Under the pieces are notes generated by a model. It was not told where the DNA came from, did not search any database, and saw only the letters and a program-made list of their open reading frames with translations. A program made the position numbers and the translations under genes. Of a stretch of DNA of 64,000 bases, positions 10,221-18,605 are shown piece by piece. Source of the stretch: Prauserella flavalba (GTDB taxonomy: Bacteria > Actinomycetota > Actinomycetes > Mycobacteriales > Pseudonocardiaceae); the NCBI RefSeq assembly GCF_003202235.1, contig NZ_MASU01000001.1, positions 124,001-188,000 on the forward strand, given 5' to 3'. Numbering within the stretch: position 1 is the first letter of the stretch; every line of letters starts with the position of its first letter.

Positions 10221-11345
10221 TCAGGAAACGAGGTCGTCCAGCACCGTGGGCGCGAGCCCGAGTGCCGTGGTCATGCCGATGCCGGAGGTGACCGCGACGA
10301 CGCGCACACCCTCGGCCGGGGTCTCGACGAGGAAGGGCTCTGGCGCCGAGGCGTACACGCCGCGCCAGCGCTCGCGCACGGTCAGGGCGCCGACGCCGAG
10401 CAGGCGCGCCGTCTCGGCGAGCACCCGCTCGTCGAGCTCCTCACGCCGGTACGGGTTGACGGTCCGCTGGTAGCTGTGGGTGTCACCGATGGTCAGGTCA
10501 CCACCGGGCAGCTGCGTGAGCATGAGGTTCATGCCGATGGCGAGCAGGTCGGGCTGCTCGGCCTCGAAGCGCGCGCGGACGTCGGCGAGGCTCGGGCACG
10601 CCTCGAACCCGGCGTAGCGCAGCATCGAGAGCCCGGTGAGCACCGCGTGCTCGATCTCGCGGCCGTGCGGGTCGGCCACCCGCAGCATCCGCAGCGAGCA
10701 GCGCTGGACCGCCTTGCGCTGCGCCAGTTCGGGGAAGTGCCGGTCGATGTCGTGCCCGACGGCGACCACGACGTGTCCCGCCCGCACGCGGCCCCTGCTC
10801 GTGGCAACCTCTCCGGGCTCGACGACGTGGGCGGTGGTGCCCCAGTGGAAGCGCACACCCCGCTCGGCGAGCAGCCGCGCGATCGCGTGCACGGCCTCGC
10901 GCGGGTCGACGCGGAGGTCCAACGGCAGCACGGCGCCCCCGACCACGTCCTCGCCGACCGGAACCCGGCTCGCCACGCCCGCCGCGTCGAGCAGCCGCAC
11001 CTGCCCGCCCCGGAGCTCGGCGAACTCGCTCAGCACCGCGCACTCGTCGTCGGCGCGGGCGACCACCACCGTGCCGCTCTCGCCGAGCCAGAACCCGGCG
11101 TCCTTGGCCAGGCGCAGCCAGTGCTCGCGGGCGGAGAGCGCGTAACCGAGCGCTGGGCCGTCCTGCGCGGTCACGCAGCCGTGCCCGAAGTTGCGCACCG
11201 ACGCGCCGGTCGCCCACTCGTCGCGTTCGAGCACCACCACCGAGAGCCCGCGTTCCGCGGCCGCGTAGGCGTGCGCGAGGCCGACGATCCCAGCCCCGAT
11301 CACGACGACGTCGGCGGAGTCGAGCGAGCGAGCCAAACTTGTCAT
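10221..11345 (-). CDS. FAD-dependent oxidase of phosphonate catabolism (TIGR03364-type)
   Basis: 374-residue DAO-family flavoenzyme. The N-terminal Rossmann motif VVVIGAGIVGLAHA (13-26) binds FAD and is followed by NFGHG, a hallmark of the TIGR03364 group that recurs beside phosphonatase-like HAD genes. Related enzymes in phosphonate loci have been reported to oxidise 2-aminoethylphosphonate-type amines to phosphonoacetaldehyde; for this protein that is inference from context, because no PhnW transaminase is present here. First gene of the operon and divergent from gntR. The ATG at 11345 lies inside a 14-base palindrome. Confidence 0.85.
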   Translation of the reverse strand: MTSLARSLDSADVVVIGAGIVGLAHAYAAAERGLSVVVLERDEWATGASVRNFGHGCVTAQDGPALGYALSAREHWLRLAKDAGFWLGESGTVVVARADDECAVLSEFAELRGGQVRLLDAAGVASRVPVGEDVVGGAVLPLDLRVDPREAVHAIARLLAERGVRFHWGTTAHVVEPGEVATSRGRVRAGHVVVAVGHDIDRHFPELAQRKAVQRCSLRMLRVADPHGREIEHAVLTGLSMLRYAGFEACPSLADVRARFEAEQPDLLAIGMNLMLTQLPGGDLTIGDTHSYQRTVNPYRREELDERVLAETARLLGVGALTVRERWRGVYASAPEPFLVETPAEGVRVVAVTSGIGMTTALGLAPTVLDDLVS

Positions 11346-11351
11346 GACAAG
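11338..11351. promoter_or_regulatory. Perfect palindrome over FAD oxidase start codon (putative operator)
   Basis: CTTGTCATGACAAG is a perfect 14-base palindrome spanning the start codon of the FAD oxidase gene. The divergent GntR/UTRA regulator is the obvious candidate ligand; binding here would block transcription or initiation of the phn operon. Regulatory role inferred from position and symmetry. Confidence 0.45.
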
Positions 11352-11427
11352 AAAGCTCGGCCATCGATCCAGCCTTAGTCAACACGACCAGGAAGAACGT
11401 TCATGCCTGTTCATCTGCGCTTAACGG

Positions 11428-11449
11428 TTGACTTCAGCTGTATAGTCAA
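11428..11449. promoter_or_regulatory. Inverted repeat upstream of gntR (putative autoregulatory operator)
   Basis: TTGACT, 10 bases, AGTCAA, ending 5 bases before the gntR GTG start at 11455. The spacer contains CAGCTG and TATAGTCAAG. A second TTAGTCAA half-site lies at 11375-11382. Position fits a GntR/UTRA autoregulatory site in the 109-base divergent intergenic region. Confidence 0.4.
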
Positions 11450-11454
11450 GTCTC

Positions 11455-12204
11455 GTGGATGTCCCCCTGCACGAGCAGATCGCCGCCGACCTGCGTCGCC
11501 GCATCTCCTCCGGCGAGCTCCCGGTGGGAGCCGCGGTGCCCTCCGAGTCGCAGCTGTGCACGCAGTGGAACGCCTCGCGCGGCCCGGTGCGGCAGGCGCT
11601 GACGGCGCTACGCGCCGAGGGCATGATCGGCGGCGGCAGGGGCAAACCGCCCGTGGTGCGCAGGCAGGCGCTGAGCCAGCCGTTCGAGACGTTCCTGTCG
11701 TTCTCGCGCTGGGTTCACGGGCTGGGGCGCACGCCGGGGCAGCGGACGCTGGAGGTCGCGCGCAGGCCCGCCACGGCCGAACTCGCCGACGAGCTGGACC
11801 TCGACGAGGGCGACCCGGTGGTGCAGGTGCTGCGCCTGCGGTTCATCGACGAGACGCCGACGATGATCGAGCGCACCACGTTCGTCGAACCCGTCGGGCG
11901 GCTGCTGTACGACTACGACTGCGACTCCGGCTCCATCTACGCCTACCTCGGCGAACAGGGCGTCGACATGAGCAACGCCCGGCACCTGATGGACGCGGTC
12001 GCCGCGGACGCCACCGACAGCGAGTTGCTCGGCATCGACGTCGGCTCGCCCCTGCTGCGGGAGCGGCGCAGGGCCACCGGACTCGACGGCAGGCCCGTCG
12101 AGTACTCCGACGACCGCTACCGGCCCGACCTGGTCAGCTTCGCCATCGAGAACTCACAGCGCGCGCAGCCCGCGTTCGCCAGGAACTGGAGGTCAGCCTC
12201 GTGA
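11455..12204 (+). CDS. GntR-family regulator with UTRA domain (PhnF-like)
   Basis: 249 residues. N-terminal winged helix (about 3-68; SESQLCTQWNASRGPVRQAL is the recognition region) and C-terminal UTRA ligand-binding domain (about 90-240; IERTTFVEP and SPLLRERR motifs). This architecture is the HutC/PhnF class. It is divergent from the phn transport operon and overlaps the phosphonatase-like gene by GTGA, so it probably senses the phosphonate or a catabolite and represses both directions. GTG start chosen for lack of an alternative upstream. Confidence 0.88.
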   Translation: MDVPLHEQIAADLRRRISSGELPVGAAVPSESQLCTQWNASRGPVRQALTALRAEGMIGGGRGKPPVVRRQALSQPFETFLSFSRWVHGLGRTPGQRTLEVARRPATAELADELDLDEGDPVVQVLRLRFIDETPTMIERTTFVEPVGRLLYDYDCDSGSIYAYLGEQGVDMSNARHLMDAVAADATDSELLGIDVGSPLLRERRRATGLDGRPVEYSDDRYRPDLVSFAIENSQRAQPAFARNWRSAS

Positions 12205-12872
12205 TCGAACTCGCCGTCTTCGACATCGCCGGCACCACCGTCGAGGAGCGCAACACCGTGTACGTCGCGCTCGAAGAGGCCGTGGTGGCGGCGGGCGGAG
12301 CGCCGTCGAAGGACGACATCCAGCGCTGGATGGGCGCCGACAAGCGGGAGGCCATCACCGCGATGCTCACCGAGTCCACCGGCCGCGTGCCCTCGGCGGA
12401 CGTGGTGGATGCGGGTCTCGCCGACTTCCGCGCGCGGCTCACCGCCGCCTACGCGGCGACGCCGCCCGTGCCGCTGCCCGGCGTGCCCGAGGCGATCGCC
12501 TCGCTGCGCGCGGCCGGGGCGAAGGTGGCGTTGACGACGGGGTTCGACCGCGAGGTGGTGGACGCACTGCTCAAGACGGTGGGCTGGGACGAGACGGTGA
12601 TCGACGCGGTGGTGTGCGTTGACGACGTGCCCGCGGGCCGCCCGGCGCCGTACATGATCTTCCGGGCGATGGAGCGCACCGGGGTGCGGGACGTGCGCAA
12701 GGTGCTCGTCGCGGGCGACACCGCCCGCGACCTCGAAGCGGGCACCAACGCGGGCGCGGCGTACGTGGTGGGCGTGTTGACGGGCGGCTACACCGCCGCC
12801 GACCTTGGCCGCGTCCGCCACACCCACCTGCTGCCCAGCGTGGCGAACATCCCCGCACTCCTGGGAGTGTGA
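12201..12872 (+). CDS. Phosphonatase-like HAD hydrolase (TIGR03351-type)
   Basis: 223-residue HAD enzyme closest in motif pattern to phosphonoacetaldehyde hydrolase (PhnX). Motif I is DIAGTT (8-13) rather than DxDxT, the cap carries MGADK with Lys48 at the position of the PhnX Schiff-base lysine, and the residue before motif IV is Arg (PAGRPAP), all PhnX traits. It would cleave the C-P bond of phosphonoacetaldehyde or a close analogue to give phosphate. GTG start overlaps the gntR stop by four bases. An open frame continues upstream, but that part is a gntR shadow. Confidence 0.88.
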   Translation: MIELAVFDIAGTTVEERNTVYVALEEAVVAAGGAPSKDDIQRWMGADKREAITAMLTESTGRVPSADVVDAGLADFRARLTAAYAATPPVPLPGVPEAIASLRAAGAKVALTTGFDREVVDALLKTVGWDETVIDAVVCVDDVPAGRPAPYMIFRAMERTGVRDVRKVLVAGDTARDLEAGTNAGAAYVVGVLTGGYTAADLGRVRHTHLLPSVANIPALLGV

Positions 12873-12876
12873 CCGA

Positions 12877-12933
12877 CTGCAGTGAAGGCCACCATCACTG
12901 CGTTGAACGCAGTGATGGTGGCCTTCACTGCAG
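12877..12933. repeat. Type B palindrome, copy 1 (convergent gene ends)
   Basis: 57-base perfect palindrome around a single central G at 12905: 28-base arms beginning CTGCAGTGAAGGCCACC, loop region GCGTTGAACGC. Four bases after the phosphonatase-like gene stop and 14 before the end of convergent purQ. Shares AAGGCCACC and GCGTTSAACGC with type A but carries ATCACT in place of TTTGTT. Confidence 0.9.
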
Positions 12934-12947
12934 CTTGGGGCAGTTGG

Positions 12948-13637
12948 TCAGGCCGTGGTCGCCAGGGGCTTCAGTGCGTCGAGGGCGGAGAAGAAGACGC
13001 CGAGGCCGTCGTCGGACGGGCCGGTGAGCGCGTCGATCGCATGCTCCGGGTGCGGCATGAGACCGACGACGCGGCCGTTCTCGCTCGCGATGCCCGCGAT
13101 GTCGTTGCGGGAGCCGTTGGGGTTGCCGCCGACGTAGCGGAACACCACGCGGCCCTCACCCTCCAGCCGGTCGAGGGTCTCCTGGCTCGCCATGTACCCA
13201 CCCTCGCCGGACTTGAGCGGGATGAGCACCTCGGCGCCCTGGTCGTACCTGGTGCTCCACGCCGTCGCGTTGTTCTCCACGCGCAGCCACTGGTCGCGGC
13301 ACACGAAGTGGAGCTTCTCGTTGCGCACGAGCGCCCCCGGCAGCAGGCCGGCCTCGCACAGGATCTGGAAGCCGTTGCAGATGCCCAGCACCGGCATGCC
13401 CTTCGCGGCGGCCTCCACGACCGACGTCATCACCGGCGCGAACCGGGCGATGGCGCCACAGCGCAGGTAGTCGCCGTAGGAGAACCCGCCCGGCACGATC
13501 ACCGCGTCGACACCCTTGAGGTCGGCGTCTGCGTGCCACAGCGACACGGCCTCCGCGTCGGCGTAGCGCACCGCGCGGGCGGCGTCGACGTCGTCGAGGG
13601 TGCCGGGGAAGGTGATGACGCCGATGCGGGGGCTCAC
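12948..13637 (-). CDS. purQ: Phosphoribosylformylglycinamidine synthase subunit I (PurQ)
   Basis: 229-residue class-I glutamine amidotransferase that supplies ammonia to PurL. The nucleophile elbow LGICNGFQ contains the catalytic Cys (about residue 87), the His of the triad is in MPHPEHA near the C-terminus, and [12 protein letters not shown] is the PurQ-specific segment. GTG start at 13637 overlaps the purS stop by four bases, so PurS and PurQ are made together; PurL is encoded separately at 2-4.3 kb. Confidence 0.97.
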   Translation of the reverse strand: MSPRIGVITFPGTLDDVDAARAVRYADAEAVSLWHADADLKGVDAVIVPGGFSYGDYLRCGAIARFAPVMTSVVEAAAKGMPVLGICNGFQILCEAGLLPGALVRNEKLHFVCRDQWLRVENNATAWSTRYDQGAEVLIPLKSGEGGYMASQETLDRLEGEGRVVFRYVGGNPNGSRNDIAGIASENGRVVGLMPHPEHAIDALTGPSDDGLGVFFSALDALKPLATTA

Positions 13638-13873
13638 GCCTCCACCCTCCGCACGGTCCAGTCCTCGATCACCGGGTTGGCGAGAAAGCCCTCCGCGATC
13701 TTCGCGAGGGTCTCGTCGTCGACGGAGTCGTCGACCTCCAGCTCGAAGTGCTTACCCTGGCGAACCTCGGTGACGCCCTGGAAGCCGAGGCGCGGCAGCG
13801 CTCCGGCCACCGCCTGGCCTTGCGGGTCGAGGATCTCGGGTTTGGGCATGACGTCGACGACTACTCGGGCCAC
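13634..13873 (-). CDS. purS: Phosphoribosylformylglycinamidine synthase subunit PurS
   Basis: 79-residue small subunit needed to assemble PurL and PurQ into the active FGAM synthase and to channel ammonia. Starts [19 protein letters not shown] (GTG at 13873) and has the usual PurS length and fold pattern (two beta-alpha-beta units, KHFELEVD in the second). Immediately upstream of and overlapping purQ. Confidence 0.95.
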   Translation of the reverse strand: MARVVVDVMPKPEILDPQGQAVAGALPRLGFQGVTEVRQGKHFELEVDDSVDDETLAKIAEGFLANPVIEDWTVRRVEA

Positions 13874-13984
13874 GACAGGCTGCTCCTAGATTTTCGCAGG
13901 TCGATGCCCATTCAGCGTAGCTCAGGGGCCGAGAGGCCCCCGACACCCCTCGGCCCCGTGCCGACATACCGCCATTTCACCTGG

Positions 13985-14009
13985 GTTGTACATACGTAGG
14001 ACGTACAAC
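13985..14009. promoter_or_regulatory. Inverted repeat upstream of purSQ
   Basis: GTTGTAC, 11 bases, GTACAAC: perfect 7-base arms, about 112-136 bases before the purS start and about 55 bases after the end of the upstream minus-strand gene. It lies in an A/T-richer 190-base gap. It may be an operator for purSQ or a weak terminator of the gene before it; symmetry and location are the only evidence. Confidence 0.3.
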
Positions 14010-14063
14010 TATTCCCCGACGTTGCGTATCTAAGCCCGATTCGCCGGTTTGGCCCAGTGCCCG

Positions 14064-14666
14064 TCAGTGCCAGTGACCGTGCGCGACCGGCGGCCCCTGC
14101 CGCGCGCCGCGCATGGCCCGGCCCGTCACAGGCAGCACGGCGCCGACGAGCGGGATCACCCACAGCAGCAGCGCCACGATCGGCATGCCGACGTAGTCGC
14201 CGCCGTCGTTGCTGAGCAGGTCGATGATCGCGTAGATGTAGTACACCACGGCGATGCCGGTGAGCACAGCGATTATCCAGCGCACGAAGCCGAGCCGGAA
14301 GCACAGCAGCACGGCGAACAAGGCCATCGTCGAAGCGAAGCTGATGCTGAACGAGATCGCGAAGTCGACGTTGCCGGTGATGTCGTCGGAGAAGGCCACG
14401 CCGAGGGTCGCGACGAGCGCGTCGACGTTGTCCGCGCTCGGCCCGCTCCACGAGAGCGCGGCGACGATGTAGGTGAACGCGATCGCGGGGACGCAGAACG
14501 CTGCCGCCACATATGCCATCGCGGTGCTCGGCCGCTGGGGGCCGTAACCGGGCGGGTAGCCGTAGCCGGGCGGAGGCTGCTGGGGGTAGCCGTACGGCTG
14601 CTGCGGATACGGCTGTTGCTGCTGGTATGGCTGCTGCTGGTACCACCCGGGATTCGGCTGGTTCAT
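14064..14666 (-). CDS. Membrane protein with Q/P/Y-rich N-terminus
   Basis: 200 residues, function unknown. Residues 1-45 are low-complexity Gln/Pro/Tyr/Gly (WYQQQPYQQQQPYPQQPYG), followed by about four to five hydrophobic helices (AYVAAAFCVPAIAFTYIVAA; FASTMALFAVLLCF; IIAVLTGIAVVYYIY; IVALLLWVIPLVGAVL). This is a common actinobacterial arrangement of a cytoplasmic disordered tail on a small polytopic protein. ATG at 14666 is preceded by a strong GGGGGAG ribosome-binding site. Monocistronic on minus. Confidence 0.8.
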   Translation of the reverse strand: MNQPNPGWYQQQPYQQQQPYPQQPYGYPQQPPPGYGYPPGYGPQRPSTAMAYVAAAFCVPAIAFTYIVAALSWSGPSADNVDALVATLGVAFSDDITGNVDFAISFSISFASTMALFAVLLCFRLGFVRWIIAVLTGIAVVYYIYAIIDLLSNDGGDYVGMPIVALLLWVIPLVGAVLPVTGRAMRGARQGPPVAHGHWH

Positions 14667-14712
14667 CGGGCTCCCCCCGCCTGCTGGGCGACACGGACGC
14701 GCGCCGCGTCGT

Positions 14713-15213
14713 TCATAGCACGGGAGCTTCGCCGGTGGGCAGCGATTCGCGCGAACGGCCGTGGTGTCGTGGTCCGTGTTCGTCCCGCGTCTGCTCCTCG
14801 ACCTTCTCCAGCAGCGCCTGGAGCGTGGCCTGCTGGGCCTCGGTGAGGCACGCGAAGAGGTCCTCGGCGGCGCCGGCCCTGGCCTGGTGGAGCCGCGTGC
14901 GCATGCGTTTGCCCGAGCCGGTGAGCACGAGCAGGGTCGCGCGGCGGTTGCCGGGATCGACCTGGCGGGTGACCAGCCCGGCCTCCTCAAGCGCGTCGAC
15001 GATCGGGGTGACCGCGCGGGGCACGACGCCCAGCAGCTCGGCCAGCTCGGCCATGCGAGGCGGCCGCTCGAACCGCCCGATCGCGCCGAGCGCCCTGGCC
15101 TGCGCCGGGGTCAGCCCCAGCGGCGCGAGACGTCCCACCTGCCGCACCCTCGCCCGCTTGGCCAGGCGCAGCAGCAGCTCACCGAGGCGGTTCTCGCCGT
15201 CGTCCACATGCAC
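14713..15213 (-). CDS. MarR-family transcriptional regulator
   Basis: 166-residue winged-helix regulator. The DNA-binding core runs from about 30 to 105: AELAELLGVVPRAVTPIVDALEEAGLVTRQ is cut by position as recognition helix plus wing (DPGNRRATLLVLT). The C-terminal tail is long, basic and His-rich. It is divergent from a drug-type ABC exporter at 15277, its probable target. GTG at 15213 or 15207 could be the start; neither has a clear ribosome-binding site. The intergenic gap carries three GGTAA repeats and ACCTAGGT. Confidence 0.87.
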   Translation of the reverse strand: MHVDDGENRLGELLLRLAKRARVRQVGRLAPLGLTPAQARALGAIGRFERPPRMAELAELLGVVPRAVTPIVDALEEAGLVTRQVDPGNRRATLLVLTGSGKRMRTRLHQARAGAAEDLFACLTEAQQATLQALLEKVEEQTRDEHGPRHHGRSRESLPTGEAPVL

Positions 15214-15221
15214 GTGCCCAG

Positions 15222-15256
15222 GGTAACAGAGTCGCGGTAACTGTGAACCTAGGTAA
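15222..15256. promoter_or_regulatory. GGTAA repeats and ACCTAGGT dyad between marR and ABC exporter
   Basis: GGTAA occurs at 15222, 15236 and 15252, and the 8-base palindrome ACCTAGGT at 15247-15254 overlaps the last one. They fill the 63-base divergent gap and are candidate MarR operators; this assignment is inference. Confidence 0.3.
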
Positions 15257-15276
15257 TTAAGAGCTATGCTCGCTAT

Positions 15277-17046
15277 ATGCCGTCTACCGAGGAAGCACGC
15301 GTGCCAGTGCGCCGGATCCTGCGCCTGTTCCGGCCGTACCGGGGCAGGCTCGCCGTCGTCGGCCTGCTCGTGGGGCTCTCGTCGCTCGTGTCCGTGGCGT
15401 CGCCGTTCCTGCTGCGCGAGGTGCTCGACGTCGCCATCCCGCAGCAGCGCACCGGCCTGCTGACCCTGCTCGTGGCGGGCATGCTCGGCGTCGCCGTGGC
15501 CACGAGCGTGTTCAACGTGCTGCAGACCTACCTCTCCACGACGGTCGGCCAGCAGGTCATGCACGGCCTGCGCTCGGAGGTCTACGCCCGGCTGCAGCGC
15601 ATGTCGCTGGCGTTCTTCACGCGAACCCGCACCGGCGAGGTCCAGTCCCGCATCGCCAACGACATCGGCGGCATGCAGTCGACGGTCACCTCCACCGCCA
15701 CCTCGCTGGTCTCCAACGTCACGACCGTCGTGGCCACCGTGGTCGCGATGCTCGCACTCGACTGGCGGCTCACGGTGTTCTCGCTCGCGCTCATGCCCGC
15801 GTTCATCGGGATCAGCCGCCGCGTCGGCTCCGAGCGCAAGAAGATCACCACGCGCAGACAGCAGCAGCTCGCCGCGATGTCGTCGAGCGTGCAGGAGTCG
15901 CTGTCGGTGAGCGGCATCCTGCTCGGCCGCACGATGGGCCGTTCGGCGTCACTGACCGACGAATTCGCCGACGAGTCGCGGCGGCTCGCCCGGCTCGAGG
16001 TCGAGTCGAGCATGGCGGGCCGCTGGCGGATGTCGACCATCCAGATCGTGATGGCGGCGCTGCCCGCACTGCTCTACTGGGCGGCTGGGCTGAGCACCGC
16101 GTTCGGTGCGCCGATGGCGTCGCTGGGCACGCTCGTCGCCTTCGTGACCCTCCAGCAGACGCTCTTCCGGCCCACCATGTCGCTGCTGCAGACGGGCGTG
16201 GAGCTGCAGAGCTCGCTCGCGCTGTTCCAGCGGATCTTCGAGTACCTCGACCTGCCCGTCGACATCGCCGAGCCGAAGAGCCCGGTCGCGCTCGGCGAGG
16301 TGCGCGGCGAGGTCGCGTTCCACGACGCCGGGTTCTCCTACGACGGGACGCACCCGACGCTCTCCGGTATCGACCTCGCCGTACCGCCCGGCGGCAGCCT
16401 CGCGGTGGTCGGTGAGACGGGCTCGGGCAAGACGACGCTGAGCTACCTGGTTCCCCGGCTCTACGACGTCACCGAGGGCAGCGTGACGATCGACGGCGTC
16501 GACGTGCGGGAGCTGAGCTTCGAGACGCTCGCCGGCGCGGTGGGCGTGGTGTCGCAGGAGACCTACCTGCTGCACGCGTCCGTCGCGGACAACCTCCGCT
16601 TCGCCAAACCGGACGCGACCGACGAGGAGCTGTACGAGGCGGCGAGGGCGGCGCAGATCCACGACCACATCGCGGCGCTGCCGGACGGCTACGACACCCT
16701 CGTCGGCGAGCGCGGCTACCGGTTCTCCGGCGGCGAGAAACAGCGGCTCGCGATCGCGCGCACGATCCTGCGTGACCCGCCGATCCTCGTGCTCGACGAG
16801 GCCACCAGCGCGCTCGACACCCAGACCGAGCTGGCCGTGCAGGAGGCCATCACCGCGTTGTCGGCCGGCCGCACGACGATCACGATCGCCCACCGGCTCT
16901 CGACCATCCGCGACGCCGACCAGATCGTGGTGCTCGACGGCGGCCGCGTCGTCGAGCAGGGGACGCACGACGAGTTGCTGGCCGAGGACGGGCGCTACGC
17001 CGGCCTCGTGCGGCGCGACGGCACGCTGGTGGACACCGCCGCGTGA
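15277..17046 (+). CDS. ABC multidrug-type exporter (fused TMD-NBD)
   Basis: 589-residue homodimer-type exporter. Six-helix membrane domain (about 20-310) and NBD with Walker A GETGSGKTT, Q-loop SQETYLLHASV, signature FSGGEKQR, Walker [13 protein letters not shown] and H-switch IAHRLST, all canonical in contrast to the pair at 4.3-7.7 kb. ATG at 15277 has no ribosome-binding site; GTG at 15301 is preceded by GAGGAAG (15289-15295) with 5-base spacing and may be the real start, giving 581 residues. Divergent MarR suggests induction by a toxic small molecule. Confidence 0.9.
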   Translation: MPSTEEARVPVRRILRLFRPYRGRLAVVGLLVGLSSLVSVASPFLLREVLDVAIPQQRTGLLTLLVAGMLGVAVATSVFNVLQTYLSTTVGQQVMHGLRSEVYARLQRMSLAFFTRTRTGEVQSRIANDIGGMQSTVTSTATSLVSNVTTVVATVVAMLALDWRLTVFSLALMPAFIGISRRVGSERKKITTRRQQQLAAMSSSVQESLSVSGILLGRTMGRSASLTDEFADESRRLARLEVESSMAGRWRMSTIQIVMAALPALLYWAAGLSTAFGAPMASLGTLVAFVTLQQTLFRPTMSLLQTGVELQSSLALFQRIFEYLDLPVDIAEPKSPVALGEVRGEVAFHDAGFSYDGTHPTLSGIDLAVPPGGSLAVVGETGSGKTTLSYLVPRLYDVTEGSVTIDGVDVRELSFETLAGAVGVVSQETYLLHASVADNLRFAKPDATDEELYEAARAAQIHDHIAALPDGYDTLVGERGYRFSGGEKQRLAIARTILRDPPILVLDEATSALDTQTELAVQEAITALSAGRTTITIAHRLSTIRDADQIVVLDGGRVVEQGTHDELLAEDGRYAGLVRRDGTLVDTAA

Positions 17047-17050
17047 CCCG

Positions 17051-18520
17051 TCAGCGCCTGCCGTGCAGCCTGCCGATCAGCTTGCCCACCAACGCCTCGG
17101 TCTTGGCGGAGCGGGCGAACGTCGTGAGCGCGATCGGCGCGGTGAAGCGCTGGCGCGCGATCGCCTTGGGCCGAGCGAACTCGCGAAGGCCCTCGGGGCC
17201 GTGGATGCGCCCGAAGCCGGAGTCGCCGAGCCCGCCGAAGGGCAGCGACGCGATGCCCGCGAACGACAGCGGCGCGTTGATCGCCGTCTGTCCCGTGCGC
17301 AGCCGCCGGGCCAGCTCCAGGCCGCGGCGCTTGGAGAACACCGTGGAGCCGAGGCCGTAGACCGAGTCGTTGGCCTTGTCGACGGCCTCGTCCATGTCGC
17401 GGACCTTGGCGATGGTCACCGTGGGGCCGAAGGTCTCCTCGCGCACGGCGGCGGAGTCCTCGGGCACGTCCACGAGCACGGTCGGCTTCACGAAGCGGTC
17501 GCCGACGGCGTTCTTGCCGCCGACGAGCGCCCGCCCTCCGCGCGCGAGCGCGTCGGCGATGTGCCTGCGCACAACGTCGAGCTGGGAGGGCATGGTCATC
17601 GGGCCGTAGTGCTTGCCCGCGTCGACCTTCTTCGCCTTGTCGACCACCTTGGCCACGAAGTCGTCGTAGACCTGCTCGTGGACGTAGACGCGCTCGACCC
17701 CGGCGCACGTCTGGCCCGCGTTGGAGAACGCGCCCCATACGGTCGCGTCGGCGGCGGCCTCGAGGTCGGCGTCGGCGTCGACGATCAGCGGGTCCTTGCC
17801 GCCGGCCTCGATCACGACCGGGGTGAGCGTCTCGGCGGCGGCGGCCATCACCTTCTTGCCGGTGGCCGCGGAGCCGGTGAAGGCGATCTTGTCGACGCCG
17901 GAGCGCGCGAGTGCGGCTCCGGTCGCGCCGAAGCCGGTGACGAGTTGCAGTACCGGGTATTCCGGCACGGCCTCGGCGAACGTGTCGACGAGCCACTTGC
18001 CCACGCCGGGCGTGTACTCGCTGGGCTTGAACACCACCGCGTTGCCCGCCGCAAGCGCGTAGCTGATGGAGCCGAGGGGCGTGTAGACCGGGTAGTTCCA
18101 CGGGCCGATCACGCCGACCACGCCGAGCGGGTGGTACTCGACGGTCGCCGCCTGGTTGGACAGCAGCAGGCCGGGTGCGCGGCGCTGCGAGCCGAGCACC
18201 TTGCGCGCGTTCCTGGCCGCCCACGCGAGATGCTCGATCGCGAGCACGGTCTCCAGCTGCGCGTCGCCCTCGGGCTTGCCGGTCTCCTTGCTGACCACGT
18301 CGCACAGCTCGCCCATCCTGCGCGCCATGCTGCCGCGCCACCTGGCGAGTCGCTCGGCGCGACCGGAGAAGCCGAGCATGTTCCACCAAAGGGCGGCGTT
18401 CCGCGCCTTCGCGACCGCCGCCTCGACCTGCTCGGCGGTGTGCACCGGGTACGTCCCCAGTACCTCGTCCGTTGCCGGGTTGAGCGAGTCGAACGTTTCG
18501 ACTGCCTGCGCTGTGGTCAT
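17051..18520 (-). CDS. NAD(P)-dependent aldehyde dehydrogenase family protein
   Basis: 489 residues. Oxidises an aldehyde to the acid: the catalytic Cys lies in NAGQTCAGVERVYV, the general-base Glu in VIEAGGKDP, the cofactor loop is IAFTGSAATGKK, and GPWNYP and TFGPTVTI are also family motifs. This set (GQTCAGVERV, PLSFAGIASLPFGG) is of the class that includes succinate-semialdehyde and fatty-aldehyde enzymes. ATG at 18520. The C-terminal about 30 residues (KTEALVGKLIGRLHGRR) are an amphipathic basic tail that could contact the membrane. Ends four bases from the convergent ABC gene. Confidence 0.9.
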   Translation of the reverse strand: MTTAQAVETFDSLNPATDEVLGTYPVHTAEQVEAAVAKARNAALWWNMLGFSGRAERLARWRGSMARRMGELCDVVSKETGKPEGDAQLETVLAIEHLAWAARNARKVLGSQRRAPGLLLSNQAATVEYHPLGVVGVIGPWNYPVYTPLGSISYALAAGNAVVFKPSEYTPGVGKWLVDTFAEAVPEYPVLQLVTGFGATGAALARSGVDKIAFTGSAATGKKVMAAAAETLTPVVIEAGGKDPLIVDADADLEAAADATVWGAFSNAGQTCAGVERVYVHEQVYDDFVAKVVDKAKKVDAGKHYGPMTMPSQLDVVRRHIADALARGGRALVGGKNAVGDRFVKPTVLVDVPEDSAAVREETFGPTVTIAKVRDMDEAVDKANDSVYGLGSTVFSKRRGLELARRLRTGQTAINAPLSFAGIASLPFGGLGDSGFGRIHGPEGLREFARPKAIARQRFTAPIALTTFARSAKTEALVGKLIGRLHGRR

Positions 18521-18605
18521 GGCCACAGCGTACGACGGACGCCCCTTACTGGCAATGTGCCAAATACTCTCGGGCGTAGGGTGTGACCCGAGCGGAGGGA
18601 GAACC

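Noticed and set aside
11428-11449. TTGACT at 11428 and TATAGT at 11441 as a -35/-10 promoter of gntR
   Set aside because: The spacing is only seven bases; the inverted-repeat interpretation fits better.
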